A stretch of 64,000 bases of DNA, from contig NZ_JABFAO010000011.1 in assembly GCF_017168235.1 (NCBI RefSeq), positions 493,513 to 557,512 on the forward strand, written 5' to 3'. The notes below the pieces were generated by a model, which did not search any database, had not been told where the DNA came from, and was given only the letters and a program-made list of their open reading frames with translations. Within the stretch, counting starts at the first letter, position 1. Each line of letters begins with the position of its first letter. Source of the DNA: Rhodococcus sp. KRD197. Its GTDB lineage: Bacteria; Actinomycetota; Actinomycetes; Mycobacteriales; Mycobacteriaceae. A program made the translations under genes and the position numbers. Positions 60,384 to 64,000 of the stretch are shown piece after piece.

Positions 60384-62390
60384 TTGCGCAAGTCCTTGGC
60401 TCTGACGCCCGCCGAAACGGCGACAGCAGCGGTGATGAGCAGCATCGCGGTGGCGCTGTCGGTCGTTGCCATGGTCGTTCCGATGGCATCGGCCCTGCAG
60501 ATCGTCGCCGCCGTCCCGTTGGCAGTGGTGATCCAGCGTCACCGCACACGTGCGCTGGTCGCGGCTGCCGCCGCCGGGATCCTCGTCGCATTCGTCGCCG
60601 CAGGTACCACCACGGCCTTCACGGTGGCCACGTCGGCGTTGCTCGGCGGCATCGTGGGGCGGGCGAAACGCAAGAAACAGGGGCTGCTCTCGGTCCTTGC
60701 GACGGCTACCATCATCGGCCCGTCGCTGGGCCTGTTCACGGTGGGGATGCTGTTCGTTCTGACGCCGCTGCGCGAGCTGTTCCTGCGAACCATCGAGAAC
60801 ACCATCGAAGGTGTTGCACGCATGATGTCGCGCGCCGAGATGCTCGTGACGCCCGCAGATGTGCTGCGCTCGAGCGTCGGCGCCGTACTGGACAACTGGT
60901 GGTGGTGGATTCTCGGCACGATGTCGTTCAGCATCATCTTCGGCGCCCTGTTCACGTGGTTGATCCTCGGCGCCGTCCTCGATCGCCTCGCTACCATTCC
61001 GGTAGTCGAGCACCTGCCCGCGGCGGGTGACGGTGTGGTCAAGCCCCTTCCGCTCCGATTGACCGGCGTCGGCTTCCGCTACGACAACGCCCGCGCGGCC
61101 GCGCTCGAGAACATCGACCTCACCATCGACATCGGTGAATTCGTAGCCGTGGTGGGACACAACGGTTCAGGCAAGTCCACCCTCGCCCGCATCCTGGCCG
61201 GAACCCTGCCCACATCGGGAACCGTCGAACGTCCGGGTATCGCGGGCCTCGGACTCGAAGGCGGCACCGCCGTTGTGCTGCAGCGCCCCGAAAGCCAGGT
61301 GCTCGGCAGTCGGGTCGCGGACGACGTGGTGTGGGGACTCGCACCGGGCGTAGACCTCGATGTCGAGAAGTTGCTCGCCGAGGTCGGACTCGCTGGAATG
61401 GGCACACGCGAGACATCGTCGCTGTCCGGTGGCGAACTTCAACGCCTTGCTGTCGCCTCGGCCCTCGCTCGCCGACCTACACTGCTGATCGCCGACGAGG
61501 CAACAGCCATGATCGACGCCGAAGGCCGGAGGTCGCTGGTCGCGCTGCTCGCTGCACTGCCGAAGCGGCACCGGATGTCAGTTGTGCTTGTGACACATCA
61601 GGATGCGGAAACAACGGCAGCCGATCGAGTGATCCATCTGCACGACGGCATGCAGGTGGAACACACACCGGAGTGGATGCGCGGACCGTACCAGGACTCC
61701 GACGCCATCGAATTCCGTACCGGCAAACCGTTGCTCGAACTGCGCGGTGTGGAACACACCTACAATCGCCGCACCCCCTGGGCGCAACGCGCACTCGACG
61801 GCATCGACCTGCAAATCCACCGGGGCGACGGCATCCTGATGCTCGGTGGAAACGGGTCCGGGAAGTCCACCCTCGCATGGATAATGGCCGGCCTGACCAA
61901 GCCGACCGCAGGGACAGCCACCATCGACGGCACAGACATGAGCGACAAAGTCGGCGCTGTCGGGCTCGCCTTCCAACATTCGCGGCTACAGCTTCAAAGA
62001 CGCACAGTCGCCGAGGACATCGAAGCAGCCGGAGGTCCCGAGGTGGGGTCGGCGAAGGTCGCTCGGGCAATGGACGCCGTCGGCCTGGACCGGATGCTCG
62101 CCGGCCGCGAGATCGACTCGCTCAGCGGCGGCCAGATGCGACGCGTCGTCATCGCCGGTCTCGTGGTAAACAGCCGACCACTTCTGGTCCTCGACGAACC
62201 ACTCGCCGGGCTGGATCCGCCCGGCCGCAGCGAGATCATCGACGTCCTCGGTTCACTGCGCAGTCAGGGCATCGCGATTGTCGTGATCTCCCACGACGTC
62301 GACGGTATGGACCGGATCTGCGACAGAACCATCACCCTTGACAGCGGCCGCATCGTGTCGGAACTGTCGACGAGAGGAGTGCCCTCGTGA
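60384..62390 (+). CDS. ECF-type transporter: membrane domain fused to two ATPase domains
   Basis: 668 residues. About 200 N-terminal residues form five or six membrane helices of DUF2232 type. Two ABC ATPase domains follow: Walker A GHNGSGKST with LSGGELQRL, then GGNGSGKST with LSGGQMRRV and Walker B LLVLDEPLAGLD. It is like Rv2326c of M. tuberculosis. Together with the next gene it forms an energy-coupling factor module, with the membrane part possibly acting as the substrate-binding component. The first ATPase has ADEATAMID, a good Walker B. TTG start is assumed (no ATG/GTG nearby). Substrate unknown. Confidence 0.86.
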   Translation: MRKSLALTPAETATAAVMSSIAVALSVVAMVVPMASALQIVAAVPLAVVIQRHRTRALVAAAAAGILVAFVAAGTTTAFTVATSALLGGIVGRAKRKKQGLLSVLATATIIGPSLGLFTVGMLFVLTPLRELFLRTIENTIEGVARMMSRAEMLVTPADVLRSSVGAVLDNWWWWILGTMSFSIIFGALFTWLILGAVLDRLATIPVVEHLPAAGDGVVKPLPLRLTGVGFRYDNARAAALENIDLTIDIGEFVAVVGHNGSGKSTLARILAGTLPTSGTVERPGIAGLGLEGGTAVVLQRPESQVLGSRVADDVVWGLAPGVDLDVEKLLAEVGLAGMGTRETSSLSGGELQRLAVASALARRPTLLIADEATAMIDAEGRRSLVALLAALPKRHRMSVVLVTHQDAETTAADRVIHLHDGMQVEHTPEWMRGPYQDSDAIEFRTGKPLLELRGVEHTYNRRTPWAQRALDGIDLQIHRGDGILMLGGNGSGKSTLAWIMAGLTKPTAGTATIDGTDMSDKVGAVGLAFQHSRLQLQRRTVAEDIEAAGGPEVGSAKVARAMDAVGLDRMLAGREIDSLSGGQMRRVVIAGLVVNSRPLLVLDEPLAGLDPPGRSEIIDVLGSLRSQGIAIVVISHDVDGMDRICDRTITLDSGRIVSELSTRGVPS

Positions 62391-63118
62391 CCACAGTGGT
62401 ACTCCGGCAGGTGCCGGGAAATTCACCTATCCACCGACTCTGGGCCGGCACGAAACTGATCGCCGTCCTGCTTATCAGCATCACCATCGTGGTGGCACCG
62501 TCGTGGCCCGCGATCGGGGTGATCGTCGGCCTGCTTCTCGTCACCGCGGTGATCGCACGAGTACCGCCGGGCGCGGTACCACGACCACCCCTGTGGATCT
62601 GGGGCCTGTTCCTGTTGGGGGCGTTGCTCAACCTGCCCATCGGCCTCGACGCCGTACTACTGTTCGCTCGCTCGACCGTCTTCGCGTTCGTCCTGCTCGG
62701 GGCCTCGGTGATGATCGGGTGGACCACATCGATGAGCGACATCGCCCCTGCCGTCGCGGTTCTCGGGTCCCCGCTGAAGAAGTTGAGGGTGCCGGTCGAC
62801 GAGTGGGCGGCGACGGTGGCACTGTGCCTGCGCTCGCTGCCACTGCTCATCGAGGAGATGCGCACGATGAACGCGGCACGCAAACTGCGACCGAAGTCCG
62901 TCCTCAACAGCGCGTCCGACAACTCCATCGTCGACCTCATCACGGCGACGATGTCCATCGCGATCAGGCGGGCCACAGAGATGGGTGCGGCGATCACCGC
63001 CCGCGGGGGAACCGGCAAGATCACCGCCTACCCGCGCGGACCCTCTTTCGCCGACGCGATCGCGATTGCCATCGTGATCGCGTGCTGCGCAGCGGGAATC
63101 GTTCTGACCTTCGTGTGA
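62387..63118 (+). CDS. ecfT: Energy-coupling factor transmembrane protein EcfT (CbiQ family)
   Basis: 243 residues with four to five membrane helices. The two coupling helices with the Ala-Arg-X motifs that contact the ATPases are visible as MNAARKLRPKS and EMGAAITARGGTG. GTG start overlaps the ATPase gene stop (GTGA). It completes the ECF module; no separate S-component, vitamin pathway gene or riboswitch is close by. Its end is one base from the stop of the convergent VWA gene. Confidence 0.9.
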   Translation: MTTVVLRQVPGNSPIHRLWAGTKLIAVLLISITIVVAPSWPAIGVIVGLLLVTAVIARVPPGAVPRPPLWIWGLFLLGALLNLPIGLDAVLLFARSTVFAFVLLGASVMIGWTTSMSDIAPAVAVLGSPLKKLRVPVDEWAATVALCLRSLPLLIEEMRTMNAARKLRPKSVLNSASDNSIVDLITATMSIAIRRATEMGAAITARGGTGKITAYPRGPSFADAIAIAIVIACCAAGIVLTFV

Positions 63119-63119
63119 G

Positions 63120-64000
63120 TCACTCTCCGCCGATGCGCTGGGTACGGCTGTTGAGTGCCTTGACGAAGACGTCCGGAATATCGCGGGGATCCTCTGCGAT
63201 GTAGCTGGTTCCGCCGGTGGCCGCCGCGATTGCCTGCAGCGCTACCGGATCGGCGTCGGTGGTGACTCCCACGGTCACGATCACCACGGGCCGCACCGGG
63301 TCCTGCTCTCGTTGAAGAGTGTCGACCAACTCGTCCAGGCTCGGGCTGCCCTCGTCCTCGTTCGAGCCGTCGGTCAACAGAATAACGCTGTTGACGAAGT
63401 TGGGATCGTATCCCTCCTTCACCCTGCGGAACGCGGCGAGAGTCGTGTCGTACAGGCCTGTTCCGCCGCCGACCAGCGAAGGCAGCGACCGAACAGCCGA
63501 GAGAATCGCTTCCCGCTGAGGCAGACCGTTGACGACGTTGCTGACCGGGCCGAGTGGCACCAGTTCTCGATAGTCCTGGTCACCACCGCCCAACCCGATC
63601 GAGAACGCCCACAAACCCATCTCCGTGCGATCACTGAAGAGTGCGTTCGCCCCGAGGCTGGCATCGACAGTCAGCGCTATTCGAGTCGAATCCCCCGAAG
63701 CCGCGGCCATCGACCCGGAAACATCCTCGACGACCAGCGTGCGCAGCGGCAGCGCCAGCACCGACCAGTCACGCAGCGTGCTCTCGATGGCCAACGGGTT
63801 CTTCAACTCGAGCGAGGCGGCCGATCCGACACCTCGGCCGTCGGCCAGCGGAACTGCGCTCGATGGCCGAAAACCGGCCTCGGACAGGCTTTCTGCTGCA
63901 GCGACGGTGGACAATACCGATGCGAGCGCAGCTCCCGCGTCCCTCGCCGTGCCGTAACGCGGCCCAGCCTCGGCCGTCACCGCCAGGGGATAGTTCAGGA
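63120..64000 (-). CDS. VWA-domain protein (5' end outside window)
   Basis: The frame is open past base 63980 to the window edge (codons for LNYPLAVTAEAG), so the start is beyond it; an internal GTG at 63980 is probably not the start. About 290 residues are visible. The C-terminal ~220 form a von Willebrand factor A domain: MIDAS DVSGSM with TDGSNEDEG later and the conserved GGGTGLYDT. The part before it resembles the end of a solute-binding-like domain. Such proteins are usually secreted or lipid-anchored and bind partners with a metal; the ligand is unknown. Confidence 0.82.
   Translation of the reverse strand, partial: LNYPLAVTAEAGPRYGTARDAGAALASVLSTVAAAESLSEAGFRPSSAVPLADGRGVGSAASLELKNPLAIESTLRDWSVLALPLRTLVVEDVSGSMAAASGDSTRIALTVDASLGANALFSDRTEMGLWAFSIGLGGGDQDYRELVPLGPVSNVVNGLPQREAILSAVRSLPSLVGGGTGLYDTTLAAFRRVKEGYDPNFVNSVILLTDGSNEDEGSPSLDELVDTLQREQDPVRPVVIVTVGVTTDADPVALQAIAAATGGTSYIAEDPRDIPDVFVKALNSRTQRIGGE

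Overview
The window comes from a high-GC actinobacterium of the order Mycobacteriales, most likely Rhodococcus or Rhodococcoides. Three things support this: the codon bias, the many GTG starts with GTGA/ATGA overlaps, and above all the gene order. From memory of the Mycobacterium tuberculosis map, the window is nearly collinear with Rv2985 (mutT1) to Rv3042c (serB2): mutT1-hupB-leuD-leuC-ltbR-...-gltX-...-leuB-serA-ilvC-ilvN-ilvB-cfp6-doxX-lppZ-gatB-pfkA-gatA-gatC-ACT-ligA-mnmA-iscS-plsC-GNAT-etfA-etfB-MGLP genes-echA17-Nudix-ABC-serB2. No database search was possible; all names rest on motifs, length and synteny.

Region 1 (1-19.8 kb) is dominated by branched-chain amino acid and serine synthesis: leuCD, leuB, serA, ilvBNC and ilvD, with the IclR regulator ltbR divergent from leuCD. 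The same 14-bp motif (YYCAYTATGYGAGA) lies in the leuC/ltbR gap, before an MFS transporter gene, and before ilvB. The ilvB leader also encodes a 15-codon peptide rich in Ile/Leu/Val codons followed by a U-tailed terminator, a classic attenuator. Interleaved are hupB with a repetitive lysine tail, tRNA-Gln and tRNA-Glu, gltX and several hypothetical genes.

Region 2 (19.8-35.3 kb) holds DoxX, the lipoprotein LppZ, a cation/proton antiporter, gatB, a thioesterase, pfkA, gatA/gatC, an ACT protein and ligA. With gltX and tRNA-Gln, gatCAB completes the indirect Gln-tRNA pathway. Between pfkA and gatA, where M. tuberculosis has nothing, sits a four-gene insert: a DesK/NarL-type two-component system divergent from a secreted phospholipase A2-like protein that is translationally coupled to a membrane alpha/beta hydrolase.

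Region 3 (35.4-57.7 kb) has a coupled iscS-mnmA-methionine-synthase-like operon, an OlsB/OlsA-like acyltransferase pair, etfBA, the methylglucose-lipopolysaccharide-type genes (methyltransferase, GH57, GT4, hexapeptide acyltransferase), two further methyltransferases, an enoyl-CoA hydratase, a Nudix enzyme, an ABC ATPase, glgX, a Pth2-type protein and serB.

Region 4 (57.7-58.8 kb) is a rearrangement scar where the synteny stops: a 61-codon 3' remnant of ctaD with its terminator, fused head-on to a transposase C-terminus, followed by a 5'-truncated HNH endonuclease gene. Region 5 (58.8-64 kb) has a DEAD-box helicase with a long leader, a two-gene ECF-type transporter and a VWA-domain protein running off the window. 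No rRNA, CRISPR array, prophage or intact insertion sequence was seen, and no gap over 300 bases lacks an explanation.
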